A stretch of 22,567 bases of DNA. It comes from JBCDBW01 sp039182965. GTDB taxonomy: Bacteria; Verrucomicrobiota; Verrucomicrobiia; Verrucomicrobiales; DEV007. The notes under the pieces are model-generated. The model had not been told where the DNA came from, did not search any database, and worked only from the letters and a program-made list of their open reading frames with translations. The stretch lies in contig JBCDBW010000074.1 in NCBI GenBank assembly GCA_039182965.1, positions 1-22,567 on the forward strand, in the 5' to 3' direction. The first letter of the stretch is position 1, and the number at the start of each line of letters is the position of its first letter. Shown piece by piece: positions 7,028 to 14,180 of the stretch. The position numbers and the translations under genes were made by a program.

Positions 7028-8029
7028 ATGAAATGGACGGATGGGCAGCGGCATATTTTTTATGCGGAGCTAGAGAAACTTTTGCGATCTGGATTTGGGC
7101 TAGACCGTGGCTGTCGGGTGTTGTTGAAGCAGGAAATGGCGGGGGGATCTAAGGTATTTCTGGAGGGCATGATCAACGGGTTGGGGCGTGGCGAGAGTGT
7201 AGTGGAATCGGCGGAGGGAGTGAAGGGAGTGGAATTATCCGAGTTGGAACTTTCCATGATCGGTGCGGGCGAGCGTGGGGGGAAGCTGGAACGAGCGTTT
7301 TCCCATCTGAGCCAGTATTTTGGGATGTTGCACGAGACCCGTCGGCGGGTCAGGCGAGCGATGATCTATCCAGTGCTCTTATTGCATGCGGGGGTGTTGT
7401 TACCGTCGATCCCGAAAGTAATCATGGCGCAGGGGCAGGTCTCGTTTTTTCAGATAGCAATCGTGCCATTGTTAGTGATGTATATGGTGGTGTTTGCAGG
7501 ATTCTTGGTGGGGCGAGCTTTGATGGCGAAGGCTCGGGCGGAACCGCGAACTGACCGTTTGCTAAGGAGGATTCCTTTGGTCGGGAAAGCACGTGAATCA
7601 TTGGCGTTGAGTCGGTTTTGTCAGGTATTTCACATGCATTTATTAGCGGCGATCAACATGTCGGAATCGGTGCGCTCGGCGGGGCTTGCATCGCAGAGCG
7701 GTCTCGTCCGATCGGCCGCCGGGGAGGTCTCGGAGAAGATCGTTCAAGGTGAAACGTTAGGGGAATCGATGATGGATGAAGGTGCGTTCCCGGTCTCTTT
7801 TACGACCTCGATTTCAACGGCTGAAGAAGCGGGGGTTTTGGATGAGGAACTGGGGAGATGGACGGGCTTGTATGGGGAGGAGGCGGTTGAAGCAATGGAT
7901 GCGGCTGGGGTTTATTACCCGAAGGTATTTTATGTAATCGTTGTGGTGTTGGTGGCGTGGCAGATTTTGTCGGTGGCCTTCGGGTATGGGCGTTTATTGC
8001 AGGGCACGATGGATGAAATTGGTTGGTGA
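7028..8029 (+). CDS. GspF/PilC-like inner-membrane protein (type II secretion / type IV pilus platform family)
   Basis: Proteins of this family form the inner-membrane platform of type II secretion systems and type IV pili. The 333-residue product has two T2SSF-type repeats, at about residues 8-125 and 192-315. The diagnostic helices are ELELSMIGAGERGGKLERAF (first) and FTTSISTAEEAGVLDEELGR (second). Predicted membrane segments are at about 112-128, 143-165 and 299-320. It lacks the roughly 60-residue N-terminal extension of full-length GspF/PilC (about 400 residues). The ATG at 7028 was chosen; a GTG at 7016 would add four residues. No ATPase, pilin or secretin gene is nearby, so the protein probably serves machinery encoded elsewhere or has a separate role. 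It lies between divergent ribD and downstream recA. Confidence 0.85.
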   Translation: MKWTDGQRHIFYAELEKLLRSGFGLDRGCRVLLKQEMAGGSKVFLEGMINGLGRGESVVESAEGVKGVELSELELSMIGAGERGGKLERAFSHLSQYFGMLHETRRRVRRAMIYPVLLLHAGVLLPSIPKVIMAQGQVSFFQIAIVPLLVMYMVVFAGFLVGRALMAKARAEPRTDRLLRRIPLVGKARESLALSRFCQVFHMHLLAAINMSESVRSAGLASQSGLVRSAAGEVSEKIVQGETLGESMMDEGAFPVSFTTSISTAEEAGVLDEELGRWTGLYGEEAVEAMDAAGVYYPKVFYVIVVVLVAWQILSVAFGYGRLLQGTMDEIGW

Positions 8030-8224
8030 CGGCGATGGATTGATGAGGGGGTGGTTTTCAGGGAGGCCAACTTGGCAGACATTTTCTTACCAGGATCTGG
8101 ATGGAAGAGATCTTTGTGGTTCTCGGCTGCTGAATTTTGGCGTCTGAGCGGGAAACGAACCTTCGGCGAGCGGCGAGGATGGGGAATCGACTCGTTCCTT
8201 TTGCGGGCGAGCGAACTGGGAGAG

Positions 8225-8249
8225 AAAGCATTCGAATCGAGGCTTTTTT
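8225..8249 (+). terminator. Weak candidate terminator of the GspF-like gene
   Basis: AAAGC (8225-8229) and GCTTT (8242-8246) can pair across a 12-base loop, with six T residues at 8244-8249. The stem is short, so the call is tentative. It sits about 200 bp after the stop codon. Confidence 0.3.
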
Positions 8250-8295
8250 GATCGCCAAGTTGGGAGGGGATCTGGGTATGGTTTTGAAAACGGGG

Positions 8296-8326
8296 TTGAC
8301 GAAACGGTGGTGGTTGGTAGTTTACT
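8296..8326 (+). promoter_or_regulatory. recA: Candidate recA promoter
   Basis: TTGACG (8296-8301) matches five of six bases of a sigma70 -35 box. The -10 box is unclear: TAGTTT (8318-8323, 16-bp spacer) or TTTACT (8321-8326, 19-bp spacer). Either one abuts or overlaps the LexA-type operator at 8323-8342, which is where a repressor would block RNA polymerase. Confidence 0.45.
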
Positions 8327-8342
8327 GTTTACCTGAACAGTA
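8323..8342. promoter_or_regulatory. LexA-type SOS operator of recA
   Basis: The site TACTGTTTACCTGAACAGTA has 7-bp inverted arms, TACTGTT and AACAGTA, around six bases. Its inner 14 bases, TGTTTACCTGAACA, match the motif I recall for Verrucomicrobiota LexA (TGTTC-N4-GAACA) at 9 of 10 positions. The outer TACTGT-N8-ACAGTA also equals the ends of the enterobacterial LexA box. It ends 14 bp before the recA ATG at 8357 and abuts or overlaps the -10 candidates. LexA repression of recA relieved by DNA damage is the expected regulation; the lexA gene is not in the window. Confidence 0.85.
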
Positions 8343-8356
8343 TTCAATTGATCACC

Positions 8357-9595
8357 ATGACGACAGCGACCATCACCAACGACAAGCCAAGCGCCAAGAC
8401 TGCCACTAGTTCACCGAACGGTTCGACGCCTCCGACAGCGGGGACGCCGTCCACGAGAAAGGAAGGGGGGGCGGCAAGAGCCCGAAGAAGCGACAAAGAG
8501 ATGCCTAATAAGACCAGTGATACGACCTCGAGAGGGAACGCATCATCATCGCCTGCGGAAGCGGCGGTGGCGGTGCAGGATGAGAAATTGAAAGCAGCCC
8601 GTGCGAAGAATTTGGATTTGGCGATCTCACAGATACAAAAGGATTATGGGGAGGGGGCGATCATGCGTTTGGGGGATGCGCATAAGGTGGACGTGGACGT
8701 CATTCCAACGGGGAATCTATTGATTGATCGCGCCTTGGGCGTGGGAGGATTTCCTCGGGGTCGGATTGTGGAAATTTATGGGCCGGAGTCGTCGGGTAAG
8801 ACGACCTTGACCCTAACGGCGATTGCACAAGCGCAGAAGGCGGGGGGATTGGCGGGCTTTGTCGACGTGGAGCATGCTTTGGATCCGGAGTATGCGCGGC
8901 GTCTGGGGGTAAAAGTGGATGAATTATTGGTATCGCAGCCGAGCAGTGGGGAAGAAGCTTTGCGGATTGTGGAGACGTTGGTACGGTCGAACGCATTGGA
9001 CGTGATCGTATTGGATTCGGTGGCAGCCTTGGTCACGAAGCAGGAATTAGATGGAGAGATTGGGGATGCCACCGTGGGGGCGCAAGCGCGTTTGATGAGT
9101 GCGGCCATGCGGAAACTGACGGCATTGATCTCGAAGGCGCGGACCTGTTGTATTTTCACGAATCAGATTCGGGAGAAAGTTGGGGTCATGTTTGGGAGCC
9201 CGGAGACGACGCCAGGTGGTCGTGCGTTGAAATTTTATAGCAGCGTGCGGGTGGACATTCGGCGGACGGGTAGCATCAAGCAAACGGATGGGACCATTAC
9301 GGGGAACCGAACGCGGTTGAAAGTGGTAAAGAACAAAGTAGCTCCTCCGTTTACGGAGGCGGAATTCGACATCATGTATAACGAAGGAATCTCGGCGGTG
9401 GGATCCTTACTGGATTTAGCCTTGGAACACGAAGTGGTGCAGAAGCGTGGATCTTGGATCAGTTACAATGGAACGCAGGTTGCGCAGGGAAGAGATGCGG
9501 CTAAAGAAGCGATGAAGGAGGACGAGAGGCTTTACCGGGAGATTGAGGAGAAAGTAAGGGAAAAGATGATGGAAGCCGAGGCAGGAGGGTCATAA
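8357..9595 (+). CDS. recA: Recombinase RecA, with long N-terminal extension
   Basis: RecA coats single-stranded DNA, drives strand exchange and triggers LexA self-cleavage. The ATPase core has Walker A GPESSGKTT (residues 142-150), FVDVEHALDPEYA with the catalytic Glu, VIVLDSVAAL as Walker B, loop 1 near GDATVGAQAR, and IFTNQIREKVGVMFGSPETTPGGRALKF through loop 2. The core normally begins close to the N-terminus, but here about 80 residues rich in Ser, Thr, Pro, Ala and Lys precede KNLDLAISQIQKDYGEG. The ATG at 8357 was chosen; a TTG at 8348 adds three residues, and an ATG at 8501 would cut the extension by 48. No start has a good Shine-Dalgarno sequence. The C-terminal tail is acidic, as usual. 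No recX follows; a strong terminator ends the transcript. Confidence 0.97.
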   Translation: MTTATITNDKPSAKTATSSPNGSTPPTAGTPSTRKEGGAARARRSDKEMPNKTSDTTSRGNASSSPAEAAVAVQDEKLKAARAKNLDLAISQIQKDYGEGAIMRLGDAHKVDVDVIPTGNLLIDRALGVGGFPRGRIVEIYGPESSGKTTLTLTAIAQAQKAGGLAGFVDVEHALDPEYARRLGVKVDELLVSQPSSGEEALRIVETLVRSNALDVIVLDSVAALVTKQELDGEIGDATVGAQARLMSAAMRKLTALISKARTCCIFTNQIREKVGVMFGSPETTPGGRALKFYSSVRVDIRRTGSIKQTDGTITGNRTRLKVVKNKVAPPFTEAEFDIMYNEGISAVGSLLDLALEHEVVQKRGSWISYNGTQVAQGRDAAKEAMKEDERLYREIEEKVREKMMEAEAGGS

Positions 9596-9644
9596 ATCCC
9601 CTTTGCCGCGTGTGTGGGGTAACTAAGGTCTTCAAGAAATGATC

Positions 9645-9670
9645 GGCATAGATATCAAGACTTGATTGCC
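9645..9670 (+). other. Bulged hairpin in the recA 3' region
   Basis: GGCA (9645-9648) pairs with TGCC (9667-9670), and ATCAA pairs with TTGAT around a GAC loop, with a 5-base bulge TAGAT on the left arm. Together with the odd palindrome at 9684-9694 and the terminator at 9711, it makes a structured 3' stretch. It may be a 3' UTR structure or part of a small RNA; there is no direct evidence of transcription. Confidence 0.35.
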
Positions 9671-9710
9671 AATAGGTAGTCAGTCACTCAGTGATCGCAA
9701 CACAAGAGAT

Positions 9711-9750
9711 GGAGAGGCGCGCCTTGAAGAGTGGGCGCGCCTCTCCTTTT
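9711..9750 (+). terminator. Strong rho-independent terminator of recA
   Basis: GGAGAGGCGCGCC (9711-9723) and GGCGCGCCTCTCC (9734-9746) form a perfect 13-bp GC-rich stem with a 10-base loop, followed by TTTT (9747-9750). It is the clearest terminator in the window and lies 115 bp after the recA stop codon. Confidence 0.88.
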
Positions 9751-9889
9751 GGGGCGGCTCACGACGGGGGTGATTTTGGGATCCCATTGGATCAGGAGTC
9801 GGAGCTTTGAGCACGACCTCTGCCTCCTTGTCGTCTGTTCATTCTAGAGAATGCACCATGAATTCGGGGAAATGCCCATCTAAAGCGGT

Positions 9890-9977
9890 ATTATTGATTT
9901 CTACTTCTTTACATTTATAGTATAAAATTCAATACAATTTTACTTTCTTTAAATCACTTTACAATACACTACAGTCT
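9890..9977 (+). promoter_or_regulatory. AT-rich promoter region of the small RHH gene
   Basis: The last 88 bases before the start codon are strongly AT-rich in an otherwise GC-rich region. Candidate boxes include TTTACA (9908-9913) with TACAAT (9933-9938, 19-bp spacer) and TTTACT (9939-9944) with TACAAT (9960-9965, 15-bp spacer). The AT content allows several readings, so no single promoter is claimed. Such a stretch is also typical of sites bound by nucleoid proteins. Confidence 0.4.
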
Positions 9978-10217
9978 ATGAAAACGACTACTACAGCGAT
10001 AAATTTTCGATTGCAGAGTCAAACCAAAGCGGAAGTGGATGACGTGGCGGCACGATTTGGACTTACGGCGACCGATTTGATTCGAATCTCGATCATTGAG
10101 AAACTGGATGAGATTGGGCGGACCGGGAAGCTGGAGATTCGGAGTCGGAGTGCGAAGGGGGACGATGGTGGTAGTGGCGGGGGCAAGAAGGGGAAAAAGA
10201 AAGGGAAGCGAGGGTAG
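9978..10217 (+). CDS. Small ribbon-helix-helix-like protein with Lys/Gly-rich tail
   Basis: The 79-residue product begins MKTTTTAINFRLQSQTKAEV. A short beta strand (about 5-11), a helix (15-26) and a second helix (30-44, LTATDLIRISIIEKLDEI) fit the ribbon-helix-helix fold found in DinJ/RelB-type antitoxins and small autorepressors. The tail from about residue 58 is Gly/Asp, then Lys/Gly-rich, ending in GKKGKKKGKRG, a likely nonspecific nucleic-acid contact. No toxin gene is adjacent: the next gene is convergent, with its stop 9 bp away, and upstream is the recA terminator. It may be an orphan antitoxin-like regulator or a small DNA-binding protein. The fold assignment is from pattern only. 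Confidence 0.68.
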   Translation: MKTTTTAINFRLQSQTKAEVDDVAARFGLTATDLIRISIIEKLDEIGRTGKLEIRSRSAKGDDGGSGGGKKGKKKGKRG

Positions 10218-10226
10218 GGAATCCCG

Positions 10227-11612
10227 CTATCTCCATTGACGCAATTGTTCGGGGAACGGGCAATCGTCGCAAGCGGAGTCATCCTCAAGACAGAAGTCTT
10301 GGTAGATCTGGAGCAAGGCCTGTTGTTGGTAGATCTTACGGGTAAGGGACTTTTGACGGGGATCACGGCCGAAGAGGCGAGCGAGGGCTCGATTGAGGGG
10401 AACATTTTCAAGCTTCGCGGGAAGTTTGGAATAATTTGTCCAGAGCTCTGGCGCTTCACGGATCAAATAGGGGTAGACTTGGTTGGCGAGCAGATCGGTC
10501 ACCCGTGCATTACCGACGAGGGCAACTGGATCGGAAGCGGGTTTTGATTTCAAGGTGTAGTGGAATGACCAATAGGAGTGATCGAGTCTCTGAAAGAAGG
10601 ACCGGAATTGATCTTCGGAGAACGAACAGGGATCGCGGAGCGTCCTTGCAAGCCGATCCCAACGAGCTGCGACGAGCGCCAGGGCGGCGATGCGCCGTTG
10701 AGGATGATTGACGGGGCGGATACCGGAGAGTGTCCAAGGAAGACGACGGTCATCGGCTGGTGCGAAATCTGATCGGTGTTTCCACCAAACATGCCAGAGC
10801 GCTTTAAGGTAATCTCGTGTATCTGCGGGCAAAGAAGACTCCGTGAGGTTCTCCAAGAATCCAGCGGCTCCGAGGAGAATGGCTTCACGTTCGAGGGAAC
10901 TGCGTTCGAGCAGGGTTTTTAGGGGAAGGCGCTGTGCGAGGCTTCTCATGGAGAGCTTGTTGGGACGATAGCCCAAGGCTTCGGCGATGGCTTGAAAGAG
11001 CGTTTCATCGAAGCCTTGAATCTCGACCTGGAGTAGAAGCCGTTGGCCCTTGAGTTTCAGCCGATACTGAGAGGCCGAACGGAAAAGAGAATCGAGGCGA
11101 TCGGCAGGCATTTCCTTAAGCGGAGTCGCGCAGCGACCGATATGGGCATCCGCCTCAAACCTCCGAAGGTCTTGAAAGTCGGTGAGCAAGGCAGGATCAA
11201 GTTTGAGCTGAGGAATCTCTCGATGATCGGATGATCGGGTGAAGGCGGTGGCACTTTCTGGACTCGAGAAGAAGACATGGAGGATCACGTCATTGTATTC
11301 TGGGTTGGTGGAATGCCGGTGGTGTTCCCAGTCCCGGACGTCGGTATCGAGTTCGATGGACCCCTTGATCCGTTCACCGTCAAGGTAGATCGCTGTATCG
11401 ACAAAGTCAGGACCCGCCATGTGATTCCAATGTCCGAATTGAATTATCTCGACGGATTTGCCGGTTGTGGTTCTGAAGGAGCGGCCGAGGGATCCTGAGA
11501 ACCAGAGGCTTTGAAGCTCTAGCTCTGAGCACTCCGGTGGAAAAAGGAACCGCTCCCGGAGTCGAAGGGAACAGTCAGATCGGAAACGGGCGTACGTTTG
11601 CGCATCTTCCAT
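10227..11612 (-). CDS. DUF2851 family protein
   Basis: This 461-residue protein resembles the DUF2851 family, whose function is unknown to me. The family pattern is in the N-terminal part: LELQSLWFSG (residues 31-40), GHWNHMAGPDFVDTAIYLDG (60-79), and then GSIELDTDVRDWEHHRH (84-100) and YNDVILHVFF. The C-terminus ends with a cysteine-containing block CLEDDSACDDCPFPEQLRQW, typical of the family as I recall it. The PD-x(17)-E arrangement (Asp69, Glu87) is loosely like a PD-(D/E)XK nuclease core, which is speculation. The ATG at 11612 was chosen; a TTG at 11651 would add 13 residues. It lies 142 bp downstream of the TIGR03790 gene on the same strand and converges on the RHH gene. Confidence 0.8.
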   Translation of the reverse strand: MEDAQTYARFRSDCSLRLRERFLFPPECSELELQSLWFSGSLGRSFRTTTGKSVEIIQFGHWNHMAGPDFVDTAIYLDGERIKGSIELDTDVRDWEHHRHSTNPEYNDVILHVFFSSPESATAFTRSSDHREIPQLKLDPALLTDFQDLRRFEADAHIGRCATPLKEMPADRLDSLFRSASQYRLKLKGQRLLLQVEIQGFDETLFQAIAEALGYRPNKLSMRSLAQRLPLKTLLERSSLEREAILLGAAGFLENLTESSLPADTRDYLKALWHVWWKHRSDFAPADDRRLPWTLSGIRPVNHPQRRIAALALVAARWDRLARTLRDPCSFSEDQFRSFFQRLDHSYWSFHYTLKSKPASDPVALVGNARVTDLLANQVYPYLIREAPELWTNYSKLPAKLENVPLNRALARLFGRDPRQKSLTRKIYQQQALLQIYQDFCLEDDSACDDCPFPEQLRQWR

Positions 11613-11754
11613 CAAGGCGGGCAGATTAATCCGGACGCGGGTATTACCCAATCCTGAATCGAAAAATGACCGTCGTTCGCGCTTCGCCCCAGCGGCTAGG
11701 AGGACAGAGAACTTGGTGACTAGGTGGAGCCATCGCAGGATAGCGGGTTCGTGA

Positions 11755-13398
11755 TCAGGGAGAAGGCGCCGGCGGCATTGGCGGAGGCGGAGGTTTGAGC
11801 TCGGTGAGAAGGAGGCGAACGGATTCCGTTTCGGGCAGAGAGGGGTGTGCTTGGGCGAGCTGACTCAGGGTGGCGGTGGCACTGTCGAGGTTGCCACTTT
11901 CGCGATAGGTCTGCACTTGGTGGAGGCCGACCCGCACTTTATCCTCGGCATCAGGATAATGGGTTCCGGCCAACTGAAAGAGTTGAATTGCGGTATCGGG
12001 ATCGCCCGACCGGGCGGCATTGAGCCCCATCGCTTCAAGAATGAGGGGGCTATCGAGTTTTTCGACTGCCTCGCTGAGTCTTTCGTGAAGGGTCTGGGGA
12101 TCGCTTTTGGCCCACCTTTTGATGGCCAGGCGGTAGGCCTTGAAGGCGGTATTCTCATCCTTCGAGTAGTTCCGTTCATTGAATTCCTGCAATGCTTCGA
12201 AGGGACGATAGAGGGGGTCTCCGACGGCAATATTCATCCAGGAAATAGCGGGAAGAGAGAGGTAGCTGCTTTCGATAAAGGTGTATCCCTGAAGGAGGCG
12301 GGCATTGAAGATATCGTAATGATGGGTGAGATCGAGATAGGGTTCATAGACGTTACCGAGCACGGCTGCGGCGCCCTTGTCGAGTAGTGGGCCGACCCAA
12401 TCTTGATCCGCGGTACGGAGACGGGCGGCGCTGAACGAGTGAAGGTGTGATGCGACGGCTCCGGGGCGGAAGCGGAATTTTGGGTTCAAGAAAGGGCCAT
12501 CGACGTTGCGGGTATACCAACCAAAGTAGACGCTTGCATCACGCATGGGAAAATTGAGCCGGAATCGTTCGACGTATGGATCGAGAACGACGGGAATCCC
12601 CTCATTGGCGTATGCGTTCATGGAATTGAGGATCCATTCATCTCCTTTGGGATACTTTTGGGACAGGTCAAAATAGGCGATCCCCCAGAGCCCCCTCTCT
12701 TCGGCGTGGATGGCATCCGTGATGATGCGTTTGGCAACCTCGGGGGTAGGACCATCGATACGGCCGACCAGGATGAGGTTCGGCAAGCGAGCTTGGAAGA
12801 AGGGGACGTTCTTTTTGAAGTAGGGGTTATTGATGGCGCCTGGTTTGGCGGGATCGAAGGAGCCTAAGGTGGTCAACTCGGAATCCACGCTGCAGCCGGT
12901 AGTTTCGAGCGGTCCCTTCGGGACGGGGATCTCTTCTCCGGAATCAGGGTCGGGCTTGGTTTGCCGAGGGACATCGTCGCGGACCTTGACAGGCATCCCA
13001 TACATCAGGGTCATTATATGGAAACGGTTGGCTACCACCTGCATTCGGGCACCTTCCGGATCGAGGTAAATTTTCCACCAATTGTTATCAGTAAAGGCGT
13101 CGCGAAGCGGCTTGGCGATTGATTCCTCGAATTGGGTGCGCGTGATTTCCTCGGTGTTTGGGCAGTCGAGGGCGAAGAGGTTGGACTCAGGGATCTTGCG
13201 CTGCGCGGCATAGAACTTTGCGAGTTCTAGGGACTCGGGAACGTTCGCGTTGTAGACGATGAGATTGCTTTGCGAGTAGACGGACAAGCGTTCAGCGGCG
13301 GCGTGAGAGAGAGGCAAGAGCCCGGAAGCAAACACAAGCGTGAGCAGCTTAACGAGGGGGAGCCTTGAGAGCGGGCGAACCATCACGGAGACTACCAT
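11755..13398 (-). CDS. TIGR03790 family exported protein
   Basis: This 547-residue protein matches the TIGR03790 family, whose function is unknown. It has a signal peptide (about residues 1-34: basic VRPLSR, then a hydrophobic core ending LPLSHA), so it is probably periplasmic or outer-membrane associated. Family-type segments are VYNANVPESLELAKFYAAQR, NLFALDCPNTEEITR, FHIMTLMYGMPVKVRD near the middle of the N-terminal half, and SYLSLPAISWMNIAVGDPLYRPF. The last 120 residues look like degenerate TPR helices (AGTHYPDAEDKVRVGLHQ), and the very C-terminus is proline-rich (PPPPPMPPAPSP). The ATG at 13398 overlaps the hydrolase gene by 7 bp; an ATG at 13383 would also leave a complete signal peptide. 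The overlap suggests co-expression with the upstream hydrolase. Confidence 0.85.
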   Translation of the reverse strand: MVVSVMVRPLSRLPLVKLLTLVFASGLLPLSHAAAERLSVYSQSNLIVYNANVPESLELAKFYAAQRKIPESNLFALDCPNTEEITRTQFEESIAKPLRDAFTDNNWWKIYLDPEGARMQVVANRFHIMTLMYGMPVKVRDDVPRQTKPDPDSGEEIPVPKGPLETTGCSVDSELTTLGSFDPAKPGAINNPYFKKNVPFFQARLPNLILVGRIDGPTPEVAKRIITDAIHAEERGLWGIAYFDLSQKYPKGDEWILNSMNAYANEGIPVVLDPYVERFRLNFPMRDASVYFGWYTRNVDGPFLNPKFRFRPGAVASHLHSFSAARLRTADQDWVGPLLDKGAAAVLGNVYEPYLDLTHHYDIFNARLLQGYTFIESSYLSLPAISWMNIAVGDPLYRPFEALQEFNERNYSKDENTAFKAYRLAIKRWAKSDPQTLHERLSEAVEKLDSPLILEAMGLNAARSGDPDTAIQLFQLAGTHYPDAEDKVRVGLHQVQTYRESGNLDSATATLSQLAQAHPSLPETESVRLLLTELKPPPPPMPPAPSP

Positions 13399-14177
13399 TC
13401 GAGCCGGAGGCCATCGTAAGCAAGGTGAATGTGTTCGGGGAGCGATTCCTCAGTGGGATAGAAGTCGACCTCGCAGGCGAGGTGCGTGAGGTAGGTTTCT
13501 TTGGCGTAAACGGATTGCGCGAAGGCGACCGCCTCGCTGATGTTCATGTGAGTGGGATGTGAGGTGTGTTTGAGGCCGTCAATGATCAGCGTATCCACCT
13601 TCTGGAGTAGTGCGGTTGCTTCTTGAGAAATCGTTTTGCAATCGGGAATGTAGGCGACGCGGAGGGGAGGGTTTGGGCGCTCAAAGAGAAACCCGATGGT
13701 TTCGACTTTGCCATGGTTCACGGGGAGGGGAGAGACTGTTGTCTTGCCGAGTGAGAATGGTCCGGTGACGATGTGGGGATCTGGTTTGAAATAGCCCCGG
13801 TATCGATTTTCTCCGTTGAATGCGAATTCAAAGGCCCGTTCGAGTCGCTCCATTGTGAAAGCGTTTGTGTAGACTGGGAGGAAGCGATCGTGTTCGAAGG
13901 TGAACCGGCGGAGATCATCAAAGCCCATGATATGATCGGTGTGGGCATGCGTGATGAGGACGGCGTCGATGGCCTCGATTTGGGCCCGGAGGCATTGTTG
14001 TCGGAGGTCGGGGCCGGTATCGATGATCCAACTGGAATCGGCGGTTTGGATGTGGACTGATGAACGGAGGCGCTTATTTCGAGGTTCTTCGGATTTGCAG
14101 ACTGAGCAGTGGCAACCGACGACTGGTACGCCAATTGAGGTGCCGGTGCCGAGAAAAGTGAGTGAGAAGTCGCGCAT
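13392..14177 (-). CDS. Metallo-beta-lactamase-fold hydrolase (PhnP-like)
   Basis: This 261-residue protein has the metallo-beta-lactamase fold of the PhnP / cyclic-phosphodiesterase-like group. It starts FLGTGTSIGVPVVGCHCSVC, which combines the GTGTSxGVP motif with a Cys-x-Cys-x2-Cys structural zinc site (Cys22, 24, 27). The metal motif is THAHTDH (76-82), followed by NHGK (His155) and YIPDC (Asp179). The final His motif region reads LTHLACEVDFY (230-240), where relatives I remember usually have a second histidine (LTHxxH); here that position is Cys. Substrate unknown; phosphoesters are the likely class. It is the first gene of the - strand cluster and diverges from recN with 55 bp between them. 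Confidence 0.88.
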   Translation of the reverse strand: MRDFSLTFLGTGTSIGVPVVGCHCSVCKSEEPRNKRLRSSVHIQTADSSWIIDTGPDLRQQCLRAQIEAIDAVLITHAHTDHIMGFDDLRRFTFEHDRFLPVYTNAFTMERLERAFEFAFNGENRYRGYFKPDPHIVTGPFSLGKTTVSPLPVNHGKVETIGFLFERPNPPLRVAYIPDCKTISQEATALLQKVDTLIIDGLKHTSHPTHMNISEAVAFAQSVYAKETYLTHLACEVDFYPTEESLPEHIHLAYDGLRLEW

Positions 14178-14180
14178 CTA

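Larger units (their letters stand above)
8030..8356. other. Intergenic region upstream of recA
   Basis: These 327 bp follow the GspF-like gene and lead to recA. Short open frames on both strands show no recognisable protein pattern, so no gene is called. A weak hairpin with a T run lies at 8225-8249. The last 60 bp hold a candidate promoter and the LexA-type operator. Nothing else is evident. Confidence 0.6.
9596..9977. other. Intergenic region between recA and the small RHH gene
   Basis: These 382 bp contain no credible ORF. The first part has small inverted repeats and a strong terminator (listed separately). An inverted repeat TCACT-C-AGTGA lies at 9684-9694. After the terminator there is an inverted repeat CATTCT-AG-AGAATG at 9840-9853. 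From about 9890 the sequence turns sharply AT-rich, unlike the rest of the window, up to the start codon at 9978. Confidence 0.65.

Noticed and set aside
8231..8241. TTCGAATCGAG as a tRNA T-loop
   Set aside because: No acceptor, D or anticodon arms could be placed around it.
8415..8425. CGAAC-G-GTTCG palindrome as a second LexA site
   Set aside because: Spacing and half-site order do not match the TGTTC-N4-GAACA motif, and it lies inside the recA reading frame.
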